64,000 nt of DNA from Carposina sasakii (taxonomy: Eukaryota; Arthropoda; Insecta; Lepidoptera; Carposinidae), in contig CP053157.1 in assembly GCA_014607495.2 (NCBI GenBank), positions 372,001-436,000 on the forward strand, in the 5' to 3' direction. Under the pieces are notes generated by a model. The model made no database searches and had not been told where the DNA came from. It saw only the letters and a program-made list of their open reading frames with translations. The position numbers and the translations under genes are program-made. Each line of letters begins with the position of its first letter. The stretch's first letter is position 1. Of the stretch, positions 20,835 through 33,004 are shown piece by piece.

Positions 20835-23800
20835 TTATTCTCGTAAGTGGAACCTCAGCCAGTGCCCTCCTTTGAGGGAGAGGTTGAAACTCTTTTTGTC
20901 GATCTTAATAGGGAGAACCAATTTGTCGCTGATAGAAATATCCAAGTGCAGAAGCAGATAGTAGATTATCACTTTTATCTCGCAGAGGGCGAATCTCGAT
21001 CCTGGAAAGGAAAAATTATATTTGAAGTAACATAAATACACAAATCATTAATAATCACTGGTAGTAAGACTGGCAGTAATACGGGTAACAAAGGGATATT
21101 TTAAAATGAAAGCACAAATATGCCGTTCTGTTTTTTATAAAAATTGCATTTATAAAAAGAAAAAGGCGAATTTATCCTTGAATGTCTTTCGCATAGACAA
21201 TTTACATCTGGATCTGCTATACTAAACGTGGCTGTTGGATATTCTTCGAGTTTCTGCGGTTCTGGCTACGCCATATTGTTAACACAACCAACTGTAGGTA
21301 TGAGTCACGGGCATATACCAATGAATTTATTTCATGTACATATTTTAATGTTGCAAAATTGTCACTTAGCTCGTGCCTCGGAAAGCACGTAAAACCGTTG
21401 ATCCTGCGCCTGATCTCTCTCCGGTCGTGTCGGCTTTCCGTCCCATCGGACTATGAGAGCGAGGGAATAGAGAGTGCTTGCGCACACACTTGTGCACTGT
21501 AATATCTCCTGCGTACCTGGCCAATCTCCGCAGAGATTGGTCGCCTTGGCCGAAATACGGTCGGAGATCATTATCATCATGTATAGGTATACATATCTAT
21601 CATCTGTCAACTTATCTGATATAGCCATCATCATCTTCCTGCCTTTATCTACACTATAATAATATAATAAAGAGGAAAACTTTGTTTGTTTGGTTGTAAT
21701 GAATAGGCTCAAAAACTACTGGACCGATTTTAAAAATTCTTTCACCGTTAGAATCCTTATAGGACCTGGATGAACATAGGCTATAAGAATTCCCGATATT
21801 CCCACGGGAAGGCGACAAACGGGAATCTATATTTTTTACGAAAACCACTATACATATGAAGCTGAAATCGGGCATATATGTTCATTGGGGAGAGCAAGGG
21901 AGGACTAAAAACGGATTTCCCGAAATTCCCACGGGAAGGGGACAAACGGGAATTCATAATTTTTACGAAAACCGCTATACATATTAAGCTGAAATTGGGC
22001 ATAGATGTTCATTAGGGACTGCAAGTAAGCACTAAGGACGAATTTCCCGAAATTCCCACGGGAAGGGGGCCAACGGGAATTAATTACTTTTTATGAAAAC
22101 GGTTACACATATGAATCTTAAGTTGGGCATATTTGTTTATTTGGGACCCCGAGGAAGCACTAGGACGGATTTCTCGAAACTCCCACGGGAAGGGGACAAA
22201 CGAATTCATTTTTTTACGACAAGCGCGATACATATAATTCGAAATTAGACCTGTACGTTCATTAGGGACTGCGAGGGAGCGCTAAGAACGAATTTCCCGA
22301 AATTCCCACGGGAAGGGGACTAACGGGAATTCAATTTTTTTACAAAAACCGCTGTACATGTGAAGCTAAAATCGGAGACTGCGGGGAAGCACTAAGAATT
22401 GATTTCCCGAAATTCCCACGGGAAGGGACTGTCTGTGCGTTTGTGCACGCTAATCTCAGGAACGGCTTAACCGATTTCGGGCAGTTTTCAGGAATATATT
22501 GTGACAGGTCCCACTTAACATATAGGCTACTTTTTATCCCGGGAAAATGTTTTTATCCCGGATAATTTCGACATTTTTTTTTCTGTAGTCCACGCGGACG
22601 GAGTCGCGGGCGTCCACTAGTCTTATTATAAATGTGGTCGGCGTAATATGGTTTCTCTCGAAACTCATTAATGCCAAAAATTTACGTTTATAGCATACTT
22701 ACCTATACAATTTCTGGGTCCGACTCCAAAAGGCATATAGATTGAGCTGGTGATATTGTGTCTGTTCTCCTCAGAGAAGCGTTCAGGGTCGAACTTCTCT
22801 GGGTCAGGGTAGTGTTGAGGGTCATGGTGGATGGGCAGCACTGGGACTAAAATAGCTTCCCCTTTACGCACCTGGGGGGAAAGATAACAATTTTAATGAC
22901 AACACATCATTGTGTTAATTAATTTTGTAAGTACATTTTAATGTACGTTTTAATGAGAAATATATGCATCAGTATATCTGAAGACACTTATATTTCACAA
23001 AGGAAAAATAATTGTTGAAAAGGCATTTTTAAGGGAAACTATAAACTAAACAGATATGGGATACTGAACTTTGCGTTTTTAATACTTACGATAAAATCTT
23101 GAGAGGCTTTGTCGTTAGGTTTTCCTAAATTATAATCTTTATTGCAGACGCGGTCCAAAAACATAGCAGACGGCCAAAACCTTAGTGCTTCTGCAAAACA
23201 GATATTAAAATACATATAAATAATAATGAAAAGTCATAAACTAAATATCATCTATATGAACAGTAATACCTTTATCACATTGAAAGTTAAAAAAAGATAT
23301 TGAGGAGAGATACAAAATGAAAGATCACCTGAAATAACCATATCCAAGTAACGAAGATTTTGAATGGTAGTGTAGTCAAATTTTCCACCAGTTCTGTCGT
23401 GATTCTCTTTGATCTCCTGCACGAGTTTCTTCTGAACCTCAGGGTTGCGGGCCAGCTCCAGGAGTGTGAAGCTCATGCCCGTCGATACGGTTTCATAACC
23501 AGCGATTAAGAAAAGTATTGCCTGGGCTACGAGGTGATCGTCACTCCAATCTGCAAACCATTGAGTATTGTGAAAAAGAAATAAGAGCAACGCCTTTTTA
23601 GCGAAAGTATATTATAAGCAATCACATTCAATTATTCAACGTAAGGCTACGAAATATTAACCATTATTCTCCGTCGATTCCGGTTGGGAGCAACTTTTGT
23701 TACCTCATACAATCTGGATACTTAAGTAACTATTTACTTCATAAGTATTAGTCATACCTCTTTTAACAACTTTCTTGCCAAGGTCAGTATCTTCGGTAAC

Positions 23801-26800
23801 GGTAGCAAAACCAGCATCTTCATCTTTTTTCTCGTCATGTGTTAACTTGCCTGCAAATAATTTAACATCAATATTGTTACGTATTCTAATGTTAAAGGGA
23901 TTGCCATGAAATATTTTCAAACGGAATTTTTAGAAAAAATTTAAATTCGAATTCACAGGTTTATTTTTCTTCAATCTTATGTTATTTAGGAATCCCTCCA
24001 AACTATCTGAAAAAATAAATATACAGATAAATCTAACCTCGTCTAGCTTCCATCAGCAGGTGGATCATGTCAGGTCTGATGATTTTCTTTACTTCCCGAT
24101 CCTGCATTGTACCCAAAACTAAAGTTCTGAAGAAATCTTGTGTCGTATCTGGGAATCTAGTGAACTGCATGGGAAAAATAAGTTCTATTATTATTTTTTT
24201 TAAATACTAATAATATTAAATTTGAAAGCGGTGATAGCCCAATGGTTAAGACGTGCACCTTTCAGTCGGGAGGCGTGAATTCGATACCAGTCACGGGCCT
24301 GTACCACTGAATTTATTTCATGTACGGATTTTTCTCAAAATTGTCACTTAGGTATACCCGAGAAGGGTTGGCGTCAGGCAGGCAGCTGGCGGTAAAAACA
24401 AATGCCAAAACTTTGGCAATGTGAGCTTCGAAAGAAACCATGTTTCGCCCACCCCATAACTGATGGGTTAGGGCAGGAAGATGATGATTAATAATTTAAA
24501 TCAACTTAACGAAATGGATGGTATAGTAGTGGGGTAAATGTGACAATGATGTTAATTTTTTTATTTTTTTTTATTTGAGTAAAGTATGTTACATTTCGTT
24601 TTAAATAAACTTAGACACTAGATAGCAAAAACCCTTTGGGTTTATCCGCCTAGTGCGGTCTTTCTTAATAAAACTAATTTTACAACACTTATGCTAAAAT
24701 AGGTACATATTATTTAGGTAAGTACTGCATATCTAAAAAGTTACCACTTGGAATGAATGGCAACCATCTTGTCTTCCGTCCGTCGGTTTACGTACCCCCA
24801 TCGTAAACGTACGTAAGTAGGTATACCTACGTACATTTCGCGTTCATATAATGTTGTTTTATTTTATTTATATATTTATGTGTTTGTAGATAATGAGTTT
24901 GTATGTTTATCGGTAGTTCGTTTATAATATCTGTAAGAATATATTGCCACTTTCTTTTTCCATAGAAATTATTATATTTAGGCTTGATAAATGTTGGCAA
25001 ATAACTTAACTGTCGTACTTTTTCTATTCTTTTGTTTGATTTCATAAATTTTTTATTCTGGTCCTCTTCTATCAATATTGCCATTTTTGTTTTGTTGTAA
25101 ACATCCAATACGCGACAGTGTTTGAATAAAGATGTTTCGTTGTTACTAATTAGTTTTTTTTATGTGTTTAGGGATTATCAATTTTAGGATACTTTTTTGT
25201 AATTTGTATATGTTATCAATGTTTGTTTTGAAAGTTCTACCGTAACTGCTAATTCCATAACCTATAATTGAAATAAGAAGATATAAATAGACAGATTTAA
25301 CCATTCGATGCAAGTAAGCTTGAGCATGTACGATAGAACTTAAATAAGTGACTGTAAACTAAAAGAAATGAGAAAAGTACTCACCTTAATAAGTTTAGGG
25401 AATAACCTTGATAAGGAAATCCTTATAACTTGTTTAAACGTGAAATTGGACACTTGTTTGCCCTCCAAGTAAAACCTATTGGTTCTGTCTATGTGGGAAT
25501 TCACTTTGAGGCCAAACGCGCAAGATGCAACCACATCATTGGTACATCTGGTGGCCAAGTCTTTGACATCAACGTCTATGTATTTTTCTGAAAGAGAACG
25601 ATATAAGTCATCATCTACTTCACAAATATCATCCGGATGTAGGTATGCGATATTAAAACAAATGTGATATGCGATATCGTTTACTAGCACCTTCTATCGT
25701 AGTCTCGGCCTGTTTGAGGTATGCGTTGTTCAATGAACGCCCGAGAACGTTCCAGGCTTGCCCGGATAACACCTACGGGGTTTTTGTAGATGGATCGCTC
25801 GGGTATATTCCCGAATGTTCGGGACCGAATGTTGAGCCGTATAAATACGGCGGATCTCGGCCGACGGAGGCAGTCTTAATTGAAGAGTCTCATTAGTCTT
25901 GGGATAAGACTAGGAAAGCTAAATAAGCGATAAGGAAGGCGATACCAGCGATAGTGAAGGAAGTGATCGTTTAGTGCTGTGTTTGGAGTTATAATGATTA
26001 GAGTTGGAATTCTGAAACTTGCTCCACCTAATAAAGAGTTCTTAAACCTACGACTCCCTTTTAATCGGCAGCTCCGAATCACCCGTACCCAGAACGTAAC
26101 AATAACAACAGGCATCATATATACTGCCTATTTTAGTTATTTATTTTTATAAAATTATTAATAAAGTAATGGAAAAAATTCTTCACCCGAGTGGGAATCG
26201 AACCCACGATCACTGCATACCGTGCTAGTTGCTCTAACCACTGAGCTACCGGGTATTTATTGTTATATAACATCGAACTTTCGAGTACATCATGATCGGT
26301 CACGATTGATGGATATTTAAAACAGAATGCTGCCTTACCACCGGATTCTTTAAATTTATTCTTCAAAAGTGTAATCATCTGGTCAGCCACTTCCACCATA
26401 AACGGTACCATGTTACGTATCTTGGAGCTGGTGAACGCAGGGCTGAGGGTTGAACGCATGTCCTTCCATTCTTGACCTGTTGATTTGAATTATAATGGAA
26501 TTTGAATAACATCGGGGAAGGTTTTTATTATCACCTCGAATATCTTTTGACTTTCGACTGTAAATTGTTATATTTCTAGTGGACGTTCGCAACTCTGTCC
26601 GCGTAGACAGTATGTATTCGTTTCGGTGCAAAAAAAACATTAAAAATACACTAAAGGTATGATTCCGAGCTAAGCAGCACGCTGCACTGCCGCCGCTGTA
26701 TTTATTGCTGCCGCTAATATTGGTCCGCATACATTGTTTACAGGTTTATATGAGAGTATATCTATCTATATATTAATATATAGATAGATACGAGTAGAAG

Positions 26801-27873
26801 ATAATGACATCGCTATTAAGGTTTAACTAAAATATACAAATTATTTATATCAGACAAATATTTTGATAAAACTTATTCTTATTGAACACTGACAATAAAA
26901 TTTATAGTTAGATTAGATTCATTTATTGCATGTCACAGGTTATATAGATGTTAATATTCGTACCTTTCATGGCGATCAAATTGTGTCCAAAGAGCGGATC
27001 TATTTTGGTGTCTATATTAATTTTGTGGTCTTGGAAGTGTTCAAAATCTTTGACTGTGATTTTTTTAACTAATTCTGTGTCCCGTACCACTATAACAGGG
27101 CTTCCAAAGTCATAACGGCCGACGAATCTGAAAGAAATTATTCTTATTACTAAGTACTTCATCACATAATATTTACTTGCCTCTAGTAGTTAATATGATA
27201 ATTATTAACACTTTTTTTCGTGGTTCTATTTGCATTTATTTGGGTTTGTCGTATCACCCATTCTCATTGCTCACTTTCACTATACACCTATTCCTCTTTC
27301 ACCTACTCTGTTCAATACTTTACACGCTTTCCTCTTCCTCCATAATTTTCCAAGTGGGGTTAATCCAACCAATCAATTATTTATTTATTTTGCACAAATA
27401 TTGTTACAAGTTCTTTATTTACACACTCACCAATAACTCCGTAAGTTGCCCTTCAAATAAATATTTAGTCTCAATCTATACAAAGCTCTGCGGGCAGTTT
27501 ATCCACCTCTTATACTCATCACTGATTCTCAAATCAGACAATTATAGTCACGAAAACACATCAAATTTACTCAAATTTTTCACTATCCAATACTAATGGC
27601 TTCAGAATCAAATCAAAGCCTCAAAGGTGAAAAAACCCCAGTTGTAATAAGAATGTATTAAAATTGTTACCTTTCTCCAGGAAACGCATTGTACAGGGTA
27701 GTGATATCCTCAGAGAAGTGGTCCACCTTAAAAATCATCTTCCACATATTTCCGAAAACGGGCACAGGCTTGAGGTGCTTGACGCCTGCCTTGCTGAACC
27801 TGGTGAAACTCTGGTTGAAGTACTTCGTCACAACGACCAGAAATATCACCGTCCATAGTATTATTAGGAACAT
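20835..27873 (-). CDS. Cytochrome P450, CYP9A-like, ten exons, apparently intact
   Basis: A haem monooxygenase anchored in the ER, of a group tied to detoxification of plant compounds and insecticides. Exons in transcript order: 27671-27873, 26964-27127, 26339-26476, 25385-25587, 24038-24164, 23758-23850, 23329-23550, 23090-23190, 22703-22871, 20835-21001. All boundaries are GT/AG with matching phases, giving 528 residues. Residues 1-20 form a membrane anchor. Signatures are W126xxxR130, the I-helix AGYET (326-330), ExxR (EALR, 384-387), FDPERF (444-449) and FGVGPRNCIG with ligand Cys472. Subfamily naming is by overall resemblance (DPLFGHN, GQEWKDMRSTLSPAF). TTTAACAG directly before the ATG suggests a 5' UTR intron. 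The introns are full of repeats (Helitron, SINE, LINE, LTR), but none interrupts an exon. Confidence 0.9.
21295..21600 (+). mobile_element. SINE-related repeat in P450 intron 9
   Basis: It shares GAATTTATTTCATGTAC and AAAATTGTCACTTAG with the SINE at 24226-24490 and then diverges into a different GC-richer body ending at TCATTATCATCATG. The copy is partial or chimeric. Confidence 0.45.
21648..22620 (+). mobile_element. Helitron with an internal tandem array, in P450 intron 9
   Basis: It begins A|TCTACACTATAATAATATAA and AGAGGAAAACTTTG, and ends in the hairpin GGACGGAGTCGCGGGCGTCC and ACTAG|T, i.e. A-T insertion with TC and CTRR ends. Between them, a unit of about 115-125 bp recurs about six times, starting near 21788, 21917, 22043, 22169, 22289 and 22402. 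Each has a TTCCCGAAATTCCCACGGGA core, a GGGAATT motif and GCTGAAATCGGGCAT-like spacers. No Rep/helicase gene, so it is non-autonomous. Confidence 0.75.
24226..24490 (+). mobile_element. tRNA-derived SINE in P450 intron 4
   Basis: The head has an A box (TAGCCCAATGGTTAAGAC) and a B-box-like GAATTCGATACC, then a GAATTTATTTCATGTAC body and a GATGATGATT tail. The head cannot make a proper acceptor stem, so it is a retroposon and not a tRNA gene. Confidence 0.65.
24838..25330 (-). pseudogene. Non-LTR retrotransposon RT C-terminal relic in P450 intron 4
   Basis: On the minus strand, frames give GYGISSYGRTFKTNID (about 25210-25260) followed by KLQKSILKLI, then an open frame (24827-25108) with LSYLPTFIKPKYNNFYGKRK and INELPINIQ. 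This is the usual end of LINE reverse transcriptases. Stops and shifts separate the pieces, so it is dead. Confidence 0.55.
25688..26102 (+). mobile_element. Probable solo LTR in P450 intron 3
   Basis: About 415 bp with an LTR-like layout: GC-richer U3 sequence, TATAAATAC at about 25841, CCTAATAAAG at about 26026, and the end GAACGTAACA. No internal retroelement sequence adjoins it. The left edge is not fixed because the TG start and target duplication are unclear. Confidence 0.45.
26130..26262 (-). mobile_element. tRNA-derived SINE head in P450 intron 3
   Basis: The minus strand reads TAGCTCAGTGGTTAGAGC (A box) and GTGGGTTCGATTCCCAC (B box and T arm) with a 7-bp acceptor-like stem. The anticodon arm is mismatched, and the sequence continues into GAAGAATTTTTTCC, which also follows the same head near 60130-60175. 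It is therefore a SINE and not a functional tRNA. Confidence 0.6.
26757..26789. repeat. 32-bp perfect AT palindrome in P450 intron 2
   Basis: TATCTATCTATATATT followed by its exact complement. It could form a cruciform and is an indel-prone site. Confidence 0.6.
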
Positions 27874-27986
27874 CTGTTAAATAGTTTAATTTTCATTAGC
27901 TATCGTCAAAATAATTTCACTAGATATTGAAAACATTTGGGTATATTAAAAAAAATCTGAGTGACTTTTTGAATAGTATATATGTA

Positions 27987-28360
27987 TACAGGATAATTTT
28001 TGGTCGTCAACGTTCCCGAAAACTCCGGAATCTCCTCATCATCACGATCATTTTTCTCCATGGAAGCATACCTGGGAAGTGTCTGGTTTTCAAAATATTA
28101 GGGTCCAAAGTTGAGTAAATAAACTGCGTTTTTCTACTTAAATGCACATTGACACGTGTAGCAAGATTTTTTCACGAGAAATAATTAATATCCGTCTATG
28201 AAAAAACTAGAATAAACACTGGACACTATAAATTTCGCCCGATCAAGTAATAAAAAAAAAAACAGAAAAAATTACATCGTTTCCCACAATTTTTTTGTCA
28301 TAAACTTACTTTATTTGATGTATGGAGTATCTATAGAGCAACGAAAAATCACCATGTATA
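27987..28360 (+). mobile_element. TACAGG-ended MITE family, copy 2 (5' of the P450)
   Basis: It begins TACAGGATAATTTTTGGTCG and ends near GAAAAATCACCATGTATA. It carries all the family core blocks. It lies only about 115 bp upstream of the P450 start codon, within the presumed 5' UTR intron or promoter. Confidence 0.8.
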
Positions 28361-29306
28361 ATAGATAAAATTGAATAACTTACCCTTAAAATTATAAATT
28401 AATATTTACAATAATTTAAACTAGGTACTCGTATTTGTACCTACTATGAAACCTAGTGAAAAAAGTTAAATTCCTAAAATATAAATCACTATTTACTTTT
28501 ATACCACAACGTACTAGCTTAGCACTACAACTGTAATAGCCCAGAGCGTACTGTCTAATATTATTTAATCAAAACTTAGAGATAACATTTTTATCCGGTG
28601 AGCGTATGACTAACGTGAATGACTACGCAGTTTCAATACCAGTTCGTAATCTGTTTTTGTATTTTGATCTGATAATATCATAATACATAGTAAAAAAAAT
28701 CTGTATAATATCTGAAAATATGAACATAAGATACCAATGATTATGGGCCATTTAATGGCCTATTGTACTCAATTATAGTAATATATGTACTGTTTTTAAA
28801 ATCTGAAAATATTGACAGGAATGAGATATCATGATACGAGATTTTAATCAAGCGGAGGCCGGTTGGGTGAGAAATGACAAAAAAGATCACAAATCTATAA
28901 ATTCAAAAGACTGCTCACGATGATCTTCAAAGATGACTACATTAGTTATTGTTTGTTATTGTTTATTCTTGTTTTTAGTTAAAAGTTGTTGTTAGTTTAA
29001 GTATAAAGAAATATAGTTTTTATTATTATGTTTTATTGTACACTGTAAAGTTTTAGTTGTAGTTTTAGTTAGTTTAGGCTTTTGATGTAACTATTGTTTT
29101 GCGGTGACTTGGATTCTGTTAGGATTACATTTTAGTTCAACACCCTGTTATTTACTAAGGACCTTTTTCTTCACTGTAAATAAATATGAATTTCTATTAG
29201 TCGACTCAAAAAGAATTCAGAAAACTTAAAGTAGAGAGGAATGGTATGAGTTAAAAGAGGCCTACACCAAGATTGCAGAAGTATACAAGATTAATAAATT
29301 AATAAG
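28361..29306. other. Intergenic, no gene seen
   Basis: AT-rich. About 28930-29120 is rich in TTAGTT and TTGTT repeats that look like an untranslated retroelement tail, not assigned. Confidence 0.35.
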
Positions 29307-29681
29307 AAGTTTTTTTGTGGCCACCTTTAACGAAGGGTACGAATTCTATACATGAAATAAAGTAAGTTTATGCCAAAAAAAATGCTGGGAATTTTTTTTT
29401 TTTTAATTTTGAATTCCTTGATCGTGCGAAATTTATAGTGTCTAGTGTTTATGTTAGTTTTTTTATAGACAGATATTAATTATTTTACGTGAAAAAATCC
29501 TGCTACGCGCGTCTATGTGCATTTATGCAGAAAAACGCAGTCTATTTACTCAACTTTGGACCCTAATATTTTGGAAACCAGACACTTTCCAGGTATGCTT
29601 CCATGGAGAAAAATGATCGTGATGATGAGGAGATTCCGTAGTTTTCGGGAACGTTGACGACCAAAAATCAATCACCTGTAT
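29307..29681 (-). mobile_element. TACAGG-ended MITE family, copy 3
   Basis: It runs from TTTTTTTGTGGCCACCTTTA to GACGACCAAAAATCA and CACCTGTATA, opposite in orientation to the copy at 27987. The left terminal TACAGG is eroded. Confidence 0.75.
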
Positions 29682-31384
29682 AAGCCGGCATCAGACGCTT
29701 ATCTTACTTGTAACCACACAACCCATAGTATAAAACAATATAATAAGAAAGTTGTGTTAGTTGCACTATTTTTAACTCAAGAACGGCTGTACCGATTTGG
29801 GTTAAAACTAGTGGGGAGGTAGCTTAGAACCAGGACACTTTTTATCCCGTTCGACGGGAACGACACAAAGTCGCAAGCGTTTACTAGTTCCAAAATAAAA
29901 CATACATTAGAAGAGCCATGCACCCTATCTGGAGCCTGTCGGTCATATCCCGTATGTGTAGCAGGCGCCAAACAGACCCCTTTTCAGCTGGATGCCTGAG
30001 ACAGACTAGGGTTTGCCTACCATACAAATAGTGTTGGAATTGTATAAACCAAACTTTATAGACAGTTTATGATAGATGTTTTTTTTTCTGCCTGCTCTGT
30101 ACTCTCTCTGATTATTGACTTTTCTGTGACTGTTTCGTTCATAATAAATTGCTCTTTATAAATTCAATCCAAGCTTATTAATTGTATATTCTATCAAATA
30201 GCTCTGGACAGTTGCTACAATTGTTGATCTCCAAATAATGCCATTACACTTTACAATTAATTGTACAATGATGGCGACCACTACCCGGCCATCGTTATAT
30301 AATAGCTAGGTGCACGTAGACATCACGGCATGATATCTATAACCTTTGTACACTATCAATTTAATACCGTACTTACCTTAGATGAAACGTCACTGGTACT
30401 TACATAATATTAAAATAATTACCTCGGTCTGTCCGTTGCTCTGAGATTATCTACATGTTTACAGGATATGTTAAAAGTAAATAAGGGATATGTTGAAGAA
30501 CGCATCCTCAAAATTTGATACTCGAAATCACATGTTTATTTTTCAAGTCACTTGGAGTCTTTTGAGGATGTATTCTTTATAGAGATCTCTATTTTTCTGC
30601 ATTCACTTCTTAGGTACGTTAATTATACACAATATGGGTATTTGAGTAAACAGGTGGGGCAGAGATGTGCTAATCGCGCATTCACTTTTCACCAGTTAGC
30701 ATAATTATTGCCTCAGTCTCACGCGGTAAGCCTCCCGCCGCTTTTCGGGCACAAATACTCCATCTAGTAACCGGTAACGATCCGTCCTAATTAGTGATTT
30801 CAGAAAAATAATTTCGAGGGTTAAAAGTTTGTAAAAGTCCACGTAGACAAAGTCGCAAGGTAGAGCTAGTAAAACATAGGTGTGTGTGACATATCGACAT
30901 ATCTAAGATATCTATTAATCGTGTCTGATGTATAAAGATACAGCCTGATTGGTTAACCTATTGGGCATTTTTACACTAGACGACATGGCTACGACACGAC
31001 CACGTCTTTTTTGGAAGCATAAATGTATTAAATAGTATGACTCGTTTTTCCACTAGACGACACGACCACGTCATGGCCAAACTAGAACGAAATGTTGTGT
31101 TGAAATGGTCGTGGGTAAAATCGGGGGTTATGGTACATCTCGCCCACGCAAAAACTGGCCTGCGTGCTAAATGTTTTGGTACGACGATTTCTACTGGTAC
31201 TACGGTTACTACGATTTTTGGCTTTATATAGATAACTAGAGCAGAAAAAACAACATGTCGAAATTATCCGAGACAAAACAGTAGCCTATTTCCTTTCTCA
31301 GGCTCGAGACTACCTGTGTACCAAATAATTTTAATCGGTTCAGTAGTTTTAGTGTGAAAGCGAGATAGACAGAGCTACTTTCGC
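29682..31384. other. Repeat remnants, no gene
   Basis: About 29797-29890 and 30800-30870 look like Helitron-end scraps (AAGTCGCAAGCGTTTACTAG). About 30461-30600 is a weak relative of the palindromic MITE at 5313. About 30970-31080 contains two inverted copies of a TAGACGACRYGACCACGTC motif also seen near 57555-57650. Confidence 0.4.
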
Positions 31385-31506
31385 ATTAGCCTCGAGCACA
31401 CCGGATGCGTATGCGTAGACGTAAGCATAGACGTCAAGCGGTGACAGTTCCATGAGTACGTGTACGTCTACGCTTACGTGCACGCATACGCATCCGGCGC
31501 GCTAAT
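31385..31506. mobile_element. Foldback element rich in TACG
   Basis: Arms of about 45 bp, GCATTAGCCTCGAGCACACC...GCGTATGCGTAGACG against its complement ending GGCGCGCTAAT, enclose about 30 bp. Probably a small MITE. Confidence 0.55.
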
Positions 31507-33004
31507 ATTAGTCAGGATAATACGGAATCCTTCCGTCCGACTCGCACTTGGCCAGTTTTTATTGATAGTTGTTTGTAAATCCCCATATCGCCGATAAAGG
31601 AACGCAATATCATAATCTAATTAATCTCAGATATTAATAATAACTTTATTTGTGTGTATCACTAAACTGATTAAGAAAGGTACGCATTCAACAAAATAAA
31701 ATACATAAGTCTAGCTAGAGGATGTATACTCGTATGATGAGCAACTGAATGTAATGTACTACGAGTACCTTTGTGGTGGTTGATGTAAAATGATCACTTT
31801 GTTATACCTAGAAGTTTCATCTATAAAGAACAAGAATAATAATTAATTTGCTATTTCTTATTAGGTATCAAATAGATAAACTATCAATAACCACACTATT
31901 ATTTACTTCAATTTACCTTTATTAGAAAAATATCAGTTGCCCGCGGCTCCGCTTGTGTGGATGTCTCTTATTGCGTAAAAGGTGTATAAAATTATTTTAC
32001 GACGGAATGTCAGACCTACCGGTATAAAATTTCATAAAAATCAGGCCAGCCGTTTAGGATGAGTCCGGTCCTTTGCCCAGCAGTGAGACATCACGATGGC
32101 TACCTAAAAACATATTTATTTAATAAATTTTAAATTATTTTTATTGATTAATATCTTTCTTCAGTCCGAAAACGTATCTACAAATATTAAAATTCAGAAC
32201 GTCAGCCAATGATAATATTTTATCAATAGTACCTATCTATAACAAGGTAACTTATAACCATTATTTAATTACTATGATAGTCACAGAATAAAATACAAGT
32301 CACCTTGCTGGAGTCACTTATCATACATAATAATACCTGTAAATACTTTTTTGGGTTCCCCTCGTCAAAAGGAAAAAAGCTATTTGTTTGTTTATTTATG
32401 TCTGTGTGGCCCGTGGTGATACGAGTACGAGGTTTCACTAAAATAGATCAGCTGCATCTCCTATCGTGCATTTCCTAAGAGACGACTATCAAAGTGGTAA
32501 AACGTGTGAAACCCTCTATGCTTTTAACTACAATATTTATTAGCATATTTTCAAACTTGACGTCCAGTTAACCGAAAATCTTGAGATTTTAGTTATCTTG
32601 AGATAACTATGACTCGATTGTCATGATGGATGAACATTTTGGTACCTACAGGTTTGTACGGAACCCGCGGTACGAGAGTCCGACTCGCACTTGGCCGGTT
32701 TTTTTATTTGTTTGTTGTTTCCAAAGGTCATAAACATTTAAGTTTATTTATCATAAACATTAAAAAAAACATACAATCTAACAATCATTGAAGTAAAAGT
32801 AAGAACAGTTACGCTTACCTAGTTACAGACTGAGAACACCTTTTTTAAACACATAAAACATTTTTTTTAAATTACTCTCTATTTAAAACTTATATTACAC
32901 ATATTAGAAAAACCACATTTATTATAAATAATAGTGAACTTTGTACAGTTACACTTTTTTGCAGATCTGTTACAATTAGCACAACTACCTATCTAATACA
33001 CTAA
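31507..33004. other. Dispersed repeat remnants, no gene
   Basis: GTCCGACTCGCACTTGGCC occurs at about 31537 and 32679, each followed by a T-run, marking the 3' end of a dispersed lepidopteran repeat. About 31930-31970 resembles a Helitron end. The remainder is unassigned. Confidence 0.4.

Noticed and set aside
26165..26250. tRNA-like sequence on the minus strand with good A and B boxes
   Set aside because: The anticodon stem does not pair and the same head with the same tail recurs near 60130, so it is a SINE head and not a tRNA gene.
27177..27596. 139-codon plus-strand ORF
   Set aside because: It lies in intron 1 of the P450 on the opposite strand, is rich in low-complexity Ser/Phe/Leu/Ile, and shows no motif. 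A chance frame in AT-rich DNA.
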